Positions 39,307-51,098 of a stretch of 64,000 nt of DNA are shown here, in pieces. The position numbers were made by a program, and so were the translations under genes. Where the stretch lies: assembly GCF_004137795.1 (NCBI RefSeq), contig NZ_NWTM01000001.1, positions 1,725,229 to 1,789,228 on the forward strand, written 5' to 3'. This DNA comes from Pectobacterium zantedeschiae (GTDB lineage: Bacteria; Pseudomonadota; Gammaproteobacteria; Enterobacterales; Enterobacteriaceae). The notes under the pieces were generated by a model. The model did no database searches. It was not told where the DNA came from and was given only the letters and a program-made list of their open reading frames with translations. Each line of letters opens with the position of its first letter. Position 1 is the first letter of the stretch.

Positions 39307-40197
39307 ATGCATCCACGATTTGAAAACGCCTTCCAGCAATTATCTACCGGTCTGCAAGACGCGCTCGGCCCATTGATCGATAAACCGGATTTCGCCGCCA
39401 TGCTAACCGCTGAAGAGGTGAAGGCGGTCAGCGAAGCCAGTCAGCTAGACACCGATGCGTTGGCCTTTGCGCTATTGCCTCTGGCTGCCGCCTGCGCACA
39501 AGCCTCTATCTCGAATTTTCAAGTCGGTGCGATTGCGCAAGGGCTCAGCGGCAATTTCTACTTTGGTGCCAATATGGAGTTTACCGCCGTTCAGCTTCAG
39601 CAAACGGTACATGCGGAACAAAGCGCCGTCAGCCATGCCTGGCTGCGAAATGAGCGTGGATTGCGGGCTGTGACCGTGAATTACACGCCATGTGGCCACT
39701 GTCGCCAATTTATGAACGAGCTGCGCAATGCCGCATCGCTGCGTATTCAGCTACCGGGTCGCCAGCCAGCCGTGCTCAGTCACTATCTGCCGGATGCCTT
39801 TGGCCCCGTCGATTTGCACATCGATACGCTGCTGATGGATGACATCAACCACGGTGCAACATTGCAGAATGTGAATGCGCTCACGCGTCAGGCGTTGGAT
39901 GCCGCCAACCGTAGCCACGCGCCTTACAGCAAAGCCATCAGCGGCATTGCGCTGGAAACGGCGAGTGGCAACATCTATACCGGACGCTATGCAGAAAATG
40001 CTGCGTTCAACCCCAGCCTGCCACCTTTGCAAGCGGCGTTGAATCTGATGAACCTGGCAGGCGAGGATCCGAGTACCATTAAGTACGCCGCTGTCGTTGA
40101 ACGCCGTAATGCGGCTGTCAGCCACTGGGCGATCTCACAAATTATGTTGGCTGAGTTGGGCTGTACTGACGTTGAACACCACTTTATTGAGGAATAA
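39307..40197 (+). CDS. cdd: Cytidine deaminase Cdd
   Basis: Zinc enzyme deaminating cytidine and deoxycytidine in pyrimidine salvage; 296 residues of the large dimeric enterobacterial form, in which only the N-terminal domain is catalytic. Zinc site: [13 protein letters not shown] (the CHAE-like position with catalytic Glu) and [14 protein letters not shown] (PCxxC). The second half repeats the fold without the metal ligands. Confidence 0.96.
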   Translation: MHPRFENAFQQLSTGLQDALGPLIDKPDFAAMLTAEEVKAVSEASQLDTDALAFALLPLAAACAQASISNFQVGAIAQGLSGNFYFGANMEFTAVQLQQTVHAEQSAVSHAWLRNERGLRAVTVNYTPCGHCRQFMNELRNAASLRIQLPGRQPAVLSHYLPDAFGPVDLHIDTLLMDDINHGATLQNVNALTRQALDAANRSHAPYSKAISGIALETASGNIYTGRYAENAAFNPSLPPLQAALNLMNLAGEDPSTIKYAAVVERRNAAVSHWAISQIMLAELGCTDVEHHFIEE

Positions 40198-40406
40198 CGG
40201 TAGAAATAAGCGCCAAATTTCAGCGATATGAGTACGAAAAAAGAGAGGTGAATCGATAAAGCCTGTATTTCAGTCAAGATGCAAGCCATCTGTAACTATT
40301 TAAATTAACATTTCCTGTACATATTCTCTGGGTAATTTAAGATCCTCAGCAGTTTTTCATCGACAACACCTGAGTTTCTTTTCTGTTACCCGAAGAGTAA
40401 AAAGTC

Positions 40407-42104
40407 ATGGAATTAGAATACGAAAGCAAACGTCCTCTCTACATCCCCTATGCTGGTCCGATCTTGCTCGAATTTCCCCTGCTGAATAAAGGCAGCGCAT
40501 TTACTGAAGAAGAACGCGCTGACTTTAACCTTGCAGGCCTGCTGCCAGAAGCCGTTGAAACTATCGAAGAACAGGCAGAACGCGCCTGGCGTCAGTATCA
40601 GGAATTCAAACACGATATCGAAAAACACGTTTACCTGCGCAACATTCAGGATACCAACGAGACGCTGTTCTACCGCCTGCTAGATGGTCACCTCAGTGAG
40701 ATGATGCCAATCATCTACACTCCGACCGTTGGCGAGGCCTGTGAACACTTCTCCGATATCTATCGTCGTGCCCGTGGCCTGTTTATTTCCTACCCTAACC
40801 GCGCACATATCGACGATATGCTGCAAAACGCCACCAAACAAAACGTAAAAGTCATCGTTGTGACCGACGGTGAGCGTATTCTGGGTCTGGGTGACCAGGG
40901 TATCGGTGGTATGGGGATTCCTATCGGTAAGCTGTCGCTGTACACCGCCTGTGGCGGCATCAGCCCAGCCTACACCCTGCCTGTCGTTCTGGATGTGGGT
41001 ACCAACAACCCGCAGCGTCTGAACGATCCGCTGTATATGGGCTGGCGCCACCCACGTATCACCGACGACGAATACTATGCATTCGTTGACGAATTCATTC
41101 AGGCCGTGAAGCGTCGCTGGCCGAACGTGCTGTTGCAGTTTGAAGACTTCGCACAGAAAAACGCCACACCACTGCTGAATCGCTATCGTGATGAAATCTG
41201 TAGCTTTAACGATGACATTCAGGGTACCGCCGCTGTCGCTATCGGCAGCCTGATTGCCGCTAGCCGTGCAGCAGGTACGCAGCTACGCGATCAGACCGTT
41301 ACCTTCCTGGGTGCAGGCTCCGCAGGCTGTGGGATTGCTGAGCAAATCATCGCGCAGATGAAGTCAGAAGGGCTGAGTGAAGAAGAAGCGCGTGCACGCG
41401 TCTTCATGGTTGACCGTTTCGGTCTGCTAACAGACAAACTGCCAAATCTGCTCGATTTCCAGAGCAAGCTGGTGCAGAAAAGCGAGCTGCTGGCTGATTG
41501 GGATTGTAACAGCGATGCAATTTCACTGCTGGAAGTGGTACGCAATGCCAAGCCAACCATTCTGATCGGTGTATCCGGCCAGCCAGGTCTGTTCACGGAA
41601 GAAATCATCCGTGAAATGTACAAACACTGTGCTCGCCCGATCGTGATGCCATTATCTAACCCGACATCTCGCGTGGAAGCCCGTCCAGAAGATATCATTC
41701 GCTGGACAGAAGGCTCAGCGTTGGTCGCGACCGGTAGCCCGTTCTCTCCGGTTAACTATCAGGATAAAGTCTTCCCTATTGCGCAGTGCAACAACTCCTA
41801 CATTTTCCCAGGTATCGGGCTAGGTGTATTGGCGTCGGGTGCCAAGCGTATCACTGATGGTATGTTGATGGCTGCCAGCCGTGCTCTGGCTGACTGCTCG
41901 CCGCTGGCGAATAACGGCGAAGGCGCTCTGCTGCCGGATCTGTCCGATATCCAGCAGGTGTCCAAGCGTATCGCACTGGAAGTGGGTAAAGCCGCGCAGT
42001 TGCAAGGTGTGGCCGTCGTAACCTCTGCCGATGCATTGCAAAAAGCGATTGACCATAACTTCTGGCAACCACAGTACCGTAGCTACAAACGTACCTCGTT
42101 CTAA
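40407..42104 (+). CDS. maeA: NAD-dependent malic enzyme MaeA (SfcA)
   Basis: Oxidative decarboxylation of malate to pyruvate with NAD. 565 residues, highly similar to E. coli Mae[79 protein letters not shown] and the dinucleotide-binding [15 protein letters not shown] are intact. A single-gene unit ended by the terminator at 42126. The upstream spacer 40198-40406 shows no recognisable element. Confidence 0.97.
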   Translation: MELEYESKRPLYIPYAGPILLEFPLLNKGSAFTEEERADFNLAGLLPEAVETIEEQAERAWRQYQEFKHDIEKHVYLRNIQDTNETLFYRLLDGHLSEMMPIIYTPTVGEACEHFSDIYRRARGLFISYPNRAHIDDMLQNATKQNVKVIVVTDGERILGLGDQGIGGMGIPIGKLSLYTACGGISPAYTLPVVLDVGTNNPQRLNDPLYMGWRHPRITDDEYYAFVDEFIQAVKRRWPNVLLQFEDFAQKNATPLLNRYRDEICSFNDDIQGTAAVAIGSLIAASRAAGTQLRDQTVTFLGAGSAGCGIAEQIIAQMKSEGLSEEEARARVFMVDRFGLLTDKLPNLLDFQSKLVQKSELLADWDCNSDAISLLEVVRNAKPTILIGVSGQPGLFTEEIIREMYKHCARPIVMPLSNPTSRVEARPEDIIRWTEGSALVATGSPFSPVNYQDKVFPIAQCNNSYIFPGIGLGVLASGAKRITDGMLMAASRALADCSPLANNGEGALLPDLSDIQQVSKRIALEVGKAAQLQGVAVVTSADALQKAIDHNFWQPQYRSYKRTSF

Positions 42105-42125
42105 GCACTGACGGTTTTACTGCTG

Positions 42126-42156
42126 AAAAGCGCGACACTCGTTGTCGCGCTTTTTT
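42126..42156. terminator. Bidirectional terminator between maeA and gsiD
   Basis: AAAAGCGCGACA and TGTCGCGCTTTT form a 12-bp stem with a CTCGT loop, followed on the plus strand by TTTTTT. The run of A on the other side also serves gsiD, which ends at 42159. Confidence 0.92.
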
Positions 42157-42158
42157 AT

Positions 42159-43064
42159 TTAGCTTTTCACTTTCGGGTCGAGCGCATCGCGCAGACCGTC
42201 GCCTAATAAATTAAACGCCAGTACCGTCAGAAAGATCGCCAAACTGGGGAAGATCGCGACGTGCGGGGCAATCACCATATCCGATCGCGCTTCGTTGAGC
42301 ATCGCCCCCCACTCCGGCATCGGCGGCTGTGCACCCAGCCCTAAAAATGACAGGCTGGCTGCGGTGATGATCGACATTCCAATCCGCATCGAGAAAAACA
42401 CCACGATGGAAGATACCGAGCCAGGCAGAATATGCCGAAAGAGAATCGTCCAGTCGCTGGCACCAATGCTGCGAGCAGATTCAATATAGGTAAGCTGCTT
42501 TAGCACCAACGTATTTCCCCGCACCAGACGAGCGAAAGCCGGGATGCTAAAAATCGCGACAGCGACAACCACATTTGCCATGCCGCTGCCCATAATCGCC
42601 ACAACGGCAATCGCCAGCAAAATGCCGGGAAAGGCAAACAGCACATCACATATGCGCATAATGATGCGGTCAGCCCACCCTTCGTAGTAGCCCGCCAGCA
42701 GACCCAAGGTCGTGCCGATAATCATCCCTACCAGTACCGAGAAAATGCCCGCCACCAGTGAAATACGCGTCCCCATCAGGATCCGGCTGAGAATATCACG
42801 CCCCAATGAATCCACTCCCAGCCAGTGTGCCGAAGAGGGGCCTTCATTAAGTCGTTCATAATCAAAATAGTTCTCGGCATCGTAGGGCATCAGATACGGT
42901 GCCAAAAAAGCGATGGCAACCAGCAGGAGCACAAACAGGCCAGCCGCTACCGCGACGCGCTGCCGAAGAAAGCGCCGCCAGAATTCACGCCACGGCGTGC
43001 GAACGGATTTATCCCTAATAACAGGGAGCGTCGTCAGCATAGCGTTACGTCGCCAGTGTCTCAT
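42159..43064 (-). CDS. gsiD: Glutathione ABC importer permease GsiD
   Basis: Inner-membrane permease of the glutathione importer; 301 residues with five to six TM helices. [15 protein letters not shown]-terminus, [16 protein letters not shown], and the ATPase-contact EAA loop [21 protein letters not shown] match E. coli GsiD closely. AAGGAAAGGGA precedes the ATG. Last gene of gsiABCD. Confidence 0.95.
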   Translation of the reverse strand: MRHWRRNAMLTTLPVIRDKSVRTPWREFWRRFLRQRVAVAAGLFVLLLVAIAFLAPYLMPYDAENYFDYERLNEGPSSAHWLGVDSLGRDILSRILMGTRISLVAGIFSVLVGMIIGTTLGLLAGYYEGWADRIIMRICDVLFAFPGILLAIAVVAIMGSGMANVVVAVAIFSIPAFARLVRGNTLVLKQLTYIESARSIGASDWTILFRHILPGSVSSIVVFFSMRIGMSIITAASLSFLGLGAQPPMPEWGAMLNEARSDMVIAPHVAIFPSLAIFLTVLAFNLLGDGLRDALDPKVKS

Positions 43065-43073
43065 TCCCTTTCC

Positions 43074-43994
43074 TTATTTATAACGAATGGCAGGATTAAT
43101 CGCGGCATACAGCATGTCGACCAGCAAATTAATCAGAATAAACTCCAGCGAAAACAGTAATACTTCTGCCTGAATCACCGGATAATCGCGCATTTCCACT
43201 GCATCAACTAGTAACCGCCCGAGCCCCGGCCAGTTGAAAACCTTCTCCACGACGATGGATCCACCGAGCAAAAAGCCAAATTGCAGCCCCATCATGGTGA
43301 CCACGGGAATTAGCGCATTGCGCAGCCCGTGTTTCACCACAACCAGCGATTCGCGCACGCCTTTTGCTCGTGCCGTACGCATATAATCTTCCTGCAAGAC
43401 ATCAACAAACGACGCACGAGTGAAACGTGCCATCACCGCCGCTACGGCCGCCCCCAACGTCAGTGAAGGCAAGATGTAGTGCAGCCAGGTATCCGCCCCC
43501 ACCGTTGGTAACCAGCCTAACTCGACGGAAAAAATCTGCATTAGCAGCATGCCGAGCGCAAACGCAGGAAAAGAGAGACCGGATACCGCCAGCGTCATCC
43601 CGATCCTGTCCGGCCAGCCGTTACGCCACACCGCAGAGACAATGCCGATCGCCATGCCAAAAATCACCGCCCACGCCATGCTGCAAACCGTCAGCCAAAA
43701 CGTTGGCATAAAGCGCATCGCGATCTCTTCCGTGACGGGTCGCTTCGACACCATCGACGTTCCCAAATCCCCTTGCAGAATATTGGTCAAGAAATGCCAG
43801 AACTGGTGCGGTAGCGGCTTATCCAAACCCAAATCCTGCCGTACCATTTCGATCACAGCAGCATCCGCCTCACGTCCAGCGGCTAAACGCGCCGGATCGC
43901 CGGGCAGCAGATGAACAAACAGAAACACCAGCACCATAACAATCAGGAGCGTGGGGATCAGCCCCAGTAACCGTTTAATAAAATAATTCAGCAT
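43074..43994 (-). CDS. gsiC: Glutathione ABC importer permease GsiC
   Basis: Partner permease, 306 residues, six TM helices. Starts [38 protein letters not shown] is the family motif after TM1; EAA loop [23 protein letters not shown]. It lies 9 nt upstream of gsiD. Confidence 0.95.
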   Translation of the reverse strand: MLNYFIKRLLGLIPTLLIVMVLVFLFVHLLPGDPARLAAGREADAAVIEMVRQDLGLDKPLPHQFWHFLTNILQGDLGTSMVSKRPVTEEIAMRFMPTFWLTVCSMAWAVIFGMAIGIVSAVWRNGWPDRIGMTLAVSGLSFPAFALGMLLMQIFSVELGWLPTVGADTWLHYILPSLTLGAAVAAVMARFTRASFVDVLQEDYMRTARAKGVRESLVVVKHGLRNALIPVVTMMGLQFGFLLGGSIVVEKVFNWPGLGRLLVDAVEMRDYPVIQAEVLLFSLEFILINLLVDMLYAAINPAIRYK

Positions 43995-44102
43995 GAACGG
44001 TTTTCCACATACATGTGTCAGGCTCTCCTAAAGTAGACGAGTGTTGACCACAGCGGGTAGCCTAACGGCCACCCGACTCCCTGGTCATTCTTTTGCGGTG
44101 AG

Positions 44103-45647
44103 TTATTCCGTCAGATCGGCATCCTCAAAACTAAACAACGTATCTGGCATGACGTAAAACCCAGTCAGTTTCTTGCTGTTAGCCGACACCAAACGCTCTG
44201 TTGCAAGGAAAATCCACGGTGCATCAGCCCAGATTTTATCCTGAGCATCCCTGTACAGTTTCTGCTTTTCCGCTCGATCCGTCGTTTTCAACGCATTAGC
44301 CAGATCCGCATCAACCTGCGGGTTGCTGTAAAACGCCGTGTTGAACTGTGCTGGTGGCCAAGAGGCTGTAGCGAACAGCGGCGATAGCGCCCAATCCGCC
44401 TCGCCCGTCGATGCCGACCATCCGGTGTAGAACAGGCGGACGCCGGTTTCTTTAACCCCCTTACCTTCCACTTCAGCAGCGCGTTGCCCCGCATCCATCG
44501 CAGTCACCTGTACTTTAACGCCAACCTGTGCCAGCTGTTGCTGCGTGAACTGCAAGACTTTTTGCGCCGTGCTGTGGTTATGTGACGACCAGAGCGTAGT
44601 GGTAAAGCCATCCGGGTAGCCCGCTTCTTTCAGCAGTTCGCGCGCTTTGGCCGGATCGTAAGGCCATGGATGATATTTTACCGAATAATCGATGCTGCTC
44701 GGCAGTGGCCCTTCGGCTGGCGTCGCATAGCCGGAGAACGCCACTTTAATCAGCGCGTCTTTATTAATCGCGTAGTTCAACGCCTGCCGAACTTTCGGAT
44801 TATCAAACGGTTTCTGCGTGACATTCATGCTGATGTAACGATGCAGAATCGAGGGCGACGCCACCAGCGCCAGTTTGTCATTCTTCTCTAGCACCTTGGC
44901 CTGCTCAAACGGTATCGGATAAGCAAACTGCGCCTCCCCCGTTTGCAACAATGCTGCACGCGTATTGTTATCCACCACCGGACGCCAGGTAATGCTGTCC
45001 AGCTTAGGCAACCCCGCCTTCCAGTAACCGCTGAATTTCTCAACTTTGACAAAATCGGTTTGATTCCAGGCCACAAAGCGATACGGGCCGGTGCCTACCG
45101 GATGGAAACCAATCTCTTTACCGTACTGCCTTAATGCCGCTGGCGAGATCATCACCGCTGCCGGGTGCGCCAGATTGTTAACAAACGCCGAGAACGGCGT
45201 CTTCAGCGTAATTTTCACCGTAAGATCGTCCACCGTTTCGGTTTTGTCGATCATTTTAAACAGGTTATACCGCTTCAGACGATTGTCTGGATTGCTGGCG
45301 CGATCCAGATTCACTTTGACGGCAGCGGCGTTAAACGCCGATCCATCGTGAAATTTAACGCCGGGATGTAATTTGACGGTGTACGTCAGACCATCTGGGC
45401 TGACGTCATAGCTATCCGCCAGCACATTAATCAACTTCATGTCCTTATCGAAGCCAAATAGCCCCTGATAGAATGATTTCGCCACCGTCTGCGATAGCGA
45501 GTCGTTGGCATCATAGGGATCCAGGCTGGTAAACGTGGAACCCACGGCGATAACCGCATCTTTGGCTGCCCAGACGGGTGAAGCCACCATTGCAGCGGTT
45601 ACCCCTGCGGCCACTAACCAGCGCCGCTGTATCGTCATTACGTTCAT
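44103..45647 (-). CDS. gsiB: Glutathione-binding protein GsiB
   Basis: Periplasmic substrate-binding protein of the SBP_bac_5 (DppA/OppA-like) family, 514 residues. Signal peptide about 1-27 (cleavage after SPVWA). The family region [28 protein letters not shown] is intact. AAGGAG 8 nt before the ATG. Order and similarity identify it as GsiB. Confidence 0.94.
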   Translation of the reverse strand: MNVMTIQRRWLVAAGVTAAMVASPVWAAKDAVIAVGSTFTSLDPYDANDSLSQTVAKSFYQGLFGFDKDMKLINVLADSYDVSPDGLTYTVKLHPGVKFHDGSAFNAAAVKVNLDRASNPDNRLKRYNLFKMIDKTETVDDLTVKITLKTPFSAFVNNLAHPAAVMISPAALRQYGKEIGFHPVGTGPYRFVAWNQTDFVKVEKFSGYWKAGLPKLDSITWRPVVDNNTRAALLQTGEAQFAYPIPFEQAKVLEKNDKLALVASPSILHRYISMNVTQKPFDNPKVRQALNYAINKDALIKVAFSGYATPAEGPLPSSIDYSVKYHPWPYDPAKARELLKEAGYPDGFTTTLWSSHNHSTAQKVLQFTQQQLAQVGVKVQVTAMDAGQRAAEVEGKGVKETGVRLFYTGWSASTGEADWALSPLFATASWPPAQFNTAFYSNPQVDADLANALKTTDRAEKQKLYRDAQDKIWADAPWIFLATERLVSANSKKLTGFYVMPDTLFSFEDADLTE

Positions 45648-45672
45648 GCTATGTTCTCCTTATGAATCCCTG

Positions 45673-47574
45673 TCAATAAGCACCTGCAATCGGGTGGTAC
45701 GCCACAAAGTGGCGCTCGCCAACCTGAACCAGAGGTGCCGTTGTCGGCTCATCGCCAATCGCCCGAATCGGGCTGGGTATTTCATCAACCAACAATACCT
45801 GCTCACGTTGGCGGCATGAGGGGTCAGCTATCGGTACGGCCGACATGAGCTTACGGGTGTAGGGGTGCCGAGGTCGTTCGAATACGTCTTGACGCGGGCC
45901 GATCTCGACAATCTGCCCCATGTACATCACCGCCACGCGATGACTGATGCGTTCGACTACCGCCATATCATGTGAAATAAACAAAAAGGCAATGCCGAAC
46001 TCACGTTGTAGCTCCAGCATCAGATTGATGATTTGCGCCTGAATCGACACGTCCAGCGCAGATACCGCTTCATCCGCAATGACAACCTTGGGGTTCAGCG
46101 CCAGCGCTCTAGCAATGCAAATGCGCTGGCGCTGTCCGCCGGAAAACTCATGCGGATAGCGTCGAGCGTGTTCGGGTGCCAACCCTACGCGTGACAACAG
46201 CCATTCCACGCGTTTTTCCGCGTCCTGTCGGCGACAGATCTTGTGTACCAACAGCGGTTCCATAATCGAAAACCCAACCGTCAAGCGGGGATCTAATGAA
46301 GCGTAAGGATCCTGGAAAATTAGCTGAATATCACGTCGCAGATGCTGTAACGCCGCCCCTTTCAACTGATGGATACGCTGGCCATTAAAGGTAATCTCAC
46401 CCTTCTGACTTTCAACCAGTTGGAGCAACGCGCGACCCGTGGTTGACTTACCACACCCTGATTCCCCCACCAGCGAGAGTGTTTCGCCCGGCCAGAGATC
46501 GAAGCTGACTTTTTCTACCGCGTGCACCTGTCGGGTTACGCGGTTCAGTAACCCGCTGCGAATCGGAAAGCGCGTCACCAGATTGCTGACTTGCAAGATC
46601 GGCGCGATATCCACAGGAACGGTGTCCTGCGGCACGTTGTCCGCAATGCGTGCCGTGTTTTTATCCAGCAGTGGAAATTTTGCCGGGAACGGTTGTCCGC
46701 GCATCGACCCTAACGCCGGTACCGCCGCCAAAAGCCCTTGGGTATACGGGTGCTGCGGCGCAGTAAAGATCTGCCCCACGCTTGCCGCTTCGATACTTTC
46801 TCCACGGTGCATCACCAATACACGCTCGGCGACTTCCGCCACCACCCCCATATCATGGGTGATGAAAATCACGGCCATGTCCATTTCACGCTGTAACACA
46901 CGGATAAGTTGCAGAATTTGCGCCTGAATGGTGACATCCAGCGCGGTTGTCGGTTCATCGGCAATCAGCAGCGACGGCTTGCAGGAAAGTGCCATTGCAA
47001 TCATGACTCGCTGGCGCATTCCGCCAGAGAGCTGATGGGGATAACGGTCCAGCACGTTGCGCGCTTCCGGTATTCTGACCAGATCCAGCATACGCAAAGT
47101 TTCCAAACGCGCAGCGCGTCTGTCCATCCTCTGATGTAAACGAATCGACTCGGCTATCTGTTCGCCGACGGGAAAAACCGGATTCAGAGACGTCATCGGT
47201 TCCTGGAAAATCATTGCCAGATCCGCACCACGCAACGTGCGCATCACCCGCTGACGGGCACCTCGAAGATCCAGTACCTGCCCATCACGGCGACGGAATA
47301 GCATGTCTCCTTGATGAATCACGCCGCCGGCATGTTCTACCAGACGCATCAGCGCCAATGACGTGACTGATTTTCCCGATCCCGACTCTCCGACGATAGC
47401 CAGTGTTTCGCCTCGATCGACAGAGAACGTTAAATTACGTACCGCGTCCGTCCGCAGTCCCTGCTGCTCGAAATAGACACTCAGGTTGCGCACCTCTACC
47501 ACCCGTTTTTCAGGCAAAATCAGCCCCGGTACAGGGGAAGACAGCGAGGCATAATAATCCTGTGTGGGCAACAT
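45673..47574 (-). CDS. gsiA: Glutathione import ATPase GsiA
   Basis: Fused ATPase with two ABC domains, 633 residues. Domain 1: [48 protein letters not shown]. Domain 2: [48 protein letters not shown] (Glu then Ala where DEP is usual, as in E. coli GsiA). In E. coli iaaA precedes gsiA in the same operon; here it is missing and 760 bp of non-coding DNA lies upstream. Confidence 0.95.
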   Translation of the reverse strand: MLPTQDYYASLSSPVPGLILPEKRVVEVRNLSVYFEQQGLRTDAVRNLTFSVDRGETLAIVGESGSGKSVTSLALMRLVEHAGGVIHQGDMLFRRRDGQVLDLRGARQRVMRTLRGADLAMIFQEPMTSLNPVFPVGEQIAESIRLHQRMDRRAARLETLRMLDLVRIPEARNVLDRYPHQLSGGMRQRVMIAMALSCKPSLLIADEPTTALDVTIQAQILQLIRVLQREMDMAVIFITHDMGVVAEVAERVLVMHRGESIEAASVGQIFTAPQHPYTQGLLAAVPALGSMRGQPFPAKFPLLDKNTARIADNVPQDTVPVDIAPILQVSNLVTRFPIRSGLLNRVTRQVHAVEKVSFDLWPGETLSLVGESGCGKSTTGRALLQLVESQKGEITFNGQRIHQLKGAALQHLRRDIQLIFQDPYASLDPRLTVGFSIMEPLLVHKICRRQDAEKRVEWLLSRVGLAPEHARRYPHEFSGGQRQRICIARALALNPKVVIADEAVSALDVSIQAQIINLMLELQREFGIAFLFISHDMAVVERISHRVAVMYMGQIVEIGPRQDVFERPRHPYTRKLMSAVPIADPSCRQREQVLLVDEIPSPIRAIGDEPTTAPLVQVGERHFVAYHPIAGAY

Positions 47575-47865
47575 GAACGGCGAATCTCCATATAAATGCG
47601 GCTGGAATCAGCGCAGCGCGATCGGGACAAATTATCCGCGATTTTCGACTATATTTAGCGCAAGGTATGATGTAAAGCGGAAACTGAAATCAGCACAGTG
47701 GAAAATTCTTTTTATAACATTAAGTTAACTGTCAGATAGCCGCATCATAAGGTGTGATATCCCATGCAGATACACTCACATTTGCCCGAAGTAGTTCGAT
47801 TTGTGGGAAAAAAGTGACGCTTTCGCACCCCATCCTTGCCGTTTGATGCCTGACGAGTCATGCGC

Positions 47866-48136
47866 TATACCCTAAATAATTCGAGTTTCAGGACAAAAAC
47901 GGCAAGGCGTTTTTGAACAGTGCTTGCGCTGACCCCGAAGGGGTGAGGCCATAAGGCCGAATAACGCGGCAAGAGAAGGCATCCCGATGAGCTTACTCCG
48001 GTAAGTGATTCGGGTGACAAATCTGCCGGGAGCAGATTTGAACGCTGCTTGCAGCGGCCCTTCAGGGCGAGGCCCACGACGGGCCGAGTATTTGAACGCA
48101 GCCAACGCACATGCAACTTGAAGTATGACGGGTATA
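47866..48136. repeat. Composite intergenic repeat with an ERIC-like core
   Basis: 271 bp with the same ends as the copy at 27138 (TATACCCTAAATAATTCGAG at the left, ACTTGAAGTATGACGGGTATA at the right, imperfectly inverted). The interior contains two versions of the block ending GGGCGAGGCC/GGGTGAGGCC, and between them ATCCCGATGAGCTTACTCCGG followed by TAAGTGATTCGGGTGAC, which resembles the conserved centre of ERIC elements. It fills much of the 47575-48340 gap between gsiA and moeA, in which I see no gene. Confidence 0.8.
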
Positions 48137-48340
48137 AAAGCCCTATTCATTGACCTGCGTACATTCACCCACGTTACGAACTCTGACATAATTAATACTG
48201 GCATAGGAAACCGGTTTTCGCCCGTGAGCGTCACATCTGCGGAACACGATTCTTATAGAAGTAATCAGTCGTATTGATAAAACAAGCTGTGTTAATGAAA
48301 CACGTTGTATTTTGTATTGATGAAAAACGGTGGAGTGAAG

Positions 48341-49576
48341 ATGGAAAGCGTTAATTCAGGTTTACTGACTCTGGAACAAGCTCTGGAAAATATGTTTTCT
48401 CAGGTTCCTTCCCTTACCGAAACAGAGCGCGTATCCCTGTTCGACGCAGCAGGACGGATCACCGCTGATGCCATCACCTCTCCGATTAACGTTCCCCCTT
48501 TTGCCAATTCCGCGATGGATGGCTACGCCGTACGCTGCGCCGATTTATCCGCTGCCACCACCTTGCCATTGGTTGGTAAAGCCTTCGCTGGCGCGCCCTT
48601 CACCGGCGAATGGCCTGCCGGAAGCTGCATTCGCATCATGACCGGTGCGCCTATTCCCGCAGGAACCGACGCCGTGATCATGCAGGAACAAGCTGAAGTC
48701 AGCGAGGACGGCATCCGTTTTCCCCATGAGGTAAAACCCGGCCAGAATATTCGCCTCGCGGGAGAAGATATTCAGGCTGGCGCCAGCGTGCTGCCCGCCG
48801 GTTGCAAGCTGGGTGTAGCCGAATTACCGTTGCTGGCTTCGCTGGGTATTGCGCAGATTGACGTGATACGCCGCCTGAAAGTCGCGGTGTTTTCAACCGG
48901 TGATGAACTGCAACCCGTTGGCGAGCCGCTGGAAGACGGTCAGATTTATGACACCAACCGTTTCGCCGTGCGTTTGATGCTGGAACAGTTGGGCTGCGAT
49001 GTGCTCGATCTGGGGATTATCCGCGACGATCCGGCAGCCCTGCGCGCTGCGTTCCATGAGGCAGACCAGCTTGCCGATTTGGTGATCAGCAGCGGCGGCG
49101 TTTCCGTTGGCGAAGCCGATTACACCAAACAGATGTTGGATGAGCTGGGCGATATCCATTTCTGGAAGCTGGCGATCAAACCCGGCAAACCCTTCGCCTT
49201 CGGCAAATTACAACACGCCTGGTTCTGCGGCCTGCCGGGAAATCCGGTTTCCGCCGCGCTGACATTCTACCAACTGGTTCAGCCACTGCTGGCTCGCCTG
49301 TCTGGCTATACACAATGGCACCAGCCGCCGCGAGTACGCGTAAAAACCACCAGCGCACTGAAAAAGACGCCGGGTCGCACCGATTTCCAACGCGGTATTT
49401 TTAGCCGCAACGCGCAGGGTGAACTGGAAGTGAGAACCACAGGGCATCAGGGTTCGCACGTTTTCAGCTCTTTCAGCCTTGGTAACTGTTTCATCGTGCT
49501 TGAGCAGGATCGTGGCCACGTCGCCGCCGGTGAATGGGTAGAAATTGAACCCTTCAACGCCCTGCTGGGACACTGA
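48341..49576 (+). CDS. moeA: Molybdopterin molybdenumtransferase MoeA
   Basis: Inserts molybdate into adenylylated molybdopterin. 411 residues as in E. coli. Start at [18 protein letters not shown] (ATG 48341, GGAG upstream); the ATG at 48305 adds 12 non-conserved residues. Conserved [54 protein letters not shown] and [10 protein letters not shown] are present. Confidence 0.97.
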   Translation: MESVNSGLLTLEQALENMFSQVPSLTETERVSLFDAAGRITADAITSPINVPPFANSAMDGYAVRCADLSAATTLPLVGKAFAGAPFTGEWPAGSCIRIMTGAPIPAGTDAVIMQEQAEVSEDGIRFPHEVKPGQNIRLAGEDIQAGASVLPAGCKLGVAELPLLASLGIAQIDVIRRLKVAVFSTGDELQPVGEPLEDGQIYDTNRFAVRLMLEQLGCDVLDLGIIRDDPAALRAAFHEADQLADLVISSGGVSVGEADYTKQMLDELGDIHFWKLAIKPGKPFAFGKLQHAWFCGLPGNPVSAALTFYQLVQPLLARLSGYTQWHQPPRVRVKTTSALKKTPGRTDFQRGIFSRNAQGELEVRTTGHQGSHVFSSFSLGNCFIVLEQDRGHVAAGEWVEIEPFNALLGH

Positions 49577-49577
49577 G

Positions 49578-50330
49578 ATGTTGCCGGAACTGAGCGATGA
49601 AGAAATGCTGCGCTACAATCGACAAATTGTACTGCGCGGCTTTGATTTTGACGGACAGGAAAAACTCAAGGCATCACGCCTGTTGGTTGTCGGTCTGGGC
49701 GGTCTTGGCTGTGCCGCCGCGCAGTATCTCGCTGCGGCGGGCATCGGTCACTTGACGCTGCTGGATTTTGATACTGTCTCTCTGTCCAACCTGCAACGTC
49801 AGGTTCTGCACCGCGATGACCGCATCGGGATGGCAAAAGTCGAATCGGCGCGTCTGACGCTGGTCGACATGAACCCGCATCTTTCTCTCGATACCATTGA
49901 TGGCGATCTCGATGACGACATATTGAGCGAGTTGGTCAGCAAGCACGATGCCGTGTTGGACTGTACCGACAATGTCACCATTCGTAACCGCCTGAACCGG
50001 ATTGGCTTTCGGCTTAAAAAACCGCTGATCTCCGGTGCAGCGATTCGGATGGAAGGCCAAATCAGCGTCTTTACCTATCAGCCCGATGAGCCTTGCTACC
50101 ATTGCCTCAGCCGCCTGTTCGGAGCCAATGCGCTGACCTGCGTAGAGGCAGGCGTGATGTCGCCGCTGGTGGGCACAATCGGGAGCTTACAGGCAATGGA
50201 AGCCATTAAGCTGCTAACGGGCTATGGCAAGCTGGCTACGGGTCGGTTGCTGATGTTCGATGCAATGACGCTGCAATTCCGCGAAATCACGCTGCCGAAA
50301 AATCCCCGCTGCGACGTCTGCGGCGAGTAA
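49578..50330 (+). CDS. moeB: Molybdopterin-synthase adenylyltransferase MoeB
   Basis: E1-like enzyme that adenylates the C-terminal Gly of MoaD. 250 residues; nucleotide motif VVGLGGLGCAAAQYLAAAG, DFDTVSLSNLQRQ, catalytic-Cys loop ALTCVEAGVMSPLVG, and zinc ligands CYHC and CDVC. The ATG is 1 nt after the moeA stop, so the two are translationally coupled; the frame extending back to 49545 lies inside moeA. Confidence 0.96.
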   Translation: MLPELSDEEMLRYNRQIVLRGFDFDGQEKLKASRLLVVGLGGLGCAAAQYLAAAGIGHLTLLDFDTVSLSNLQRQVLHRDDRIGMAKVESARLTLVDMNPHLSLDTIDGDLDDDILSELVSKHDAVLDCTDNVTIRNRLNRIGFRLKKPLISGAAIRMEGQISVFTYQPDEPCYHCLSRLFGANALTCVEAGVMSPLVGTIGSLQAMEAIKLLTGYGKLATGRLLMFDAMTLQFREITLPKNPRCDVCGE

Positions 50331-50436
50331 AGTAGAAAGTGGGAAGATAGGTATCCGACACGATAAGTCATTGAATATGGCAAAAATCAGTGACACAGTA
50401 TTAAGGTAAGTCATCACGTAAACTGAGGAACACACC

Positions 50437-51036
50437 ATGAGTAATGCTTTTTTGCAGTCAATCAAGGCCCGTCGTTCAATCTATGCCATCGGCAATAAAC
50501 TACCGATATCAGAAGATCAGGTTACCGCGCTCATTACCGAAGCCGTTAATGAAAGCCCCTCCTCTTTTAATTCGCAAAGCTCTCGCGTTGTCATTCTGTT
50601 CGGCGAACAGCATCACAAGCTGTGGGATATCGTTAAACAGCAACTGAAGAAAATTGTACCTGCGGACGCCTTTGCCCCGACAGAAGACAAACTGGCCTCC
50701 TTTGCCGCCGGTGCGGGAACTGTCCTGTTTTTTGAAGACACTAGCGTAATTGAAGCGCTACAGGAAAAGTTCGCGCTTTATGCCGATAACTTCCCGGTGT
50801 GGTCAGAACACTCAACCGGTATCGCGCAATTCGCCGTGTGGTCGACGCTGGCGCAGGAAAAAATCGGTGCCTCACTCCAGCACTACAATCCGCTGATCGA
50901 CAATGATGTCAAAGCAGAGTGGAATCTGCCTGCCAGTTGGAAACTGCGTGCTCAAATGCCATTCGGTTCCGTTGAGCAACCCGCTGGTGAGAAAACCTAT
51001 ATTGCCTTTGAAGAACGTTTCCGCGTATTTAAATAA
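50437..51036 (+). CDS. Nitroreductase-family oxidoreductase (HBN1/YdgI-like)
   Basis: FMN-dependent nitroreductase-fold protein of 199 residues. N-terminal FLQSIKARRSIYAIG and ESPSSFNSQSSRVVILFG carry the FMN-binding Arg/Ser pattern; the C-terminal FGSVEQPAGEKTY is the typical tail of the 'fatty acid repression mutant' (Frm2/HBN1) subgroup. The physiological substrate is unknown. It is a single gene; convergent with the lipid-kinase gene. Confidence 0.87.
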   Translation: MSNAFLQSIKARRSIYAIGNKLPISEDQVTALITEAVNESPSSFNSQSSRVVILFGEQHHKLWDIVKQQLKKIVPADAFAPTEDKLASFAAGAGTVLFFEDTSVIEALQEKFALYADNFPVWSEHSTGIAQFAVWSTLAQEKIGASLQHYNPLIDNDVKAEWNLPASWKLRAQMPFGSVEQPAGEKTYIAFEERFRVFK

Positions 51037-51057
51037 TCCGCAGAATCATCCTTTATC

Positions 51058-51092
51058 AACAAGCAGGACGCCGCATGGTGTCCCTGTTTGTT
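51058..51092. terminator. Hairpin between convergent nitroreductase and lipid-kinase genes
   Basis: AACAAGCAGGACGCC and GGTGTCCCTGTTTGTT pair with one bulge and two weak positions around a GCAT loop. It ends 7 nt before the lipid-kinase stop at 51099. The arms end in TT on either strand. Confidence 0.6.
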
Positions 51093-51098
51093 GGTAGT

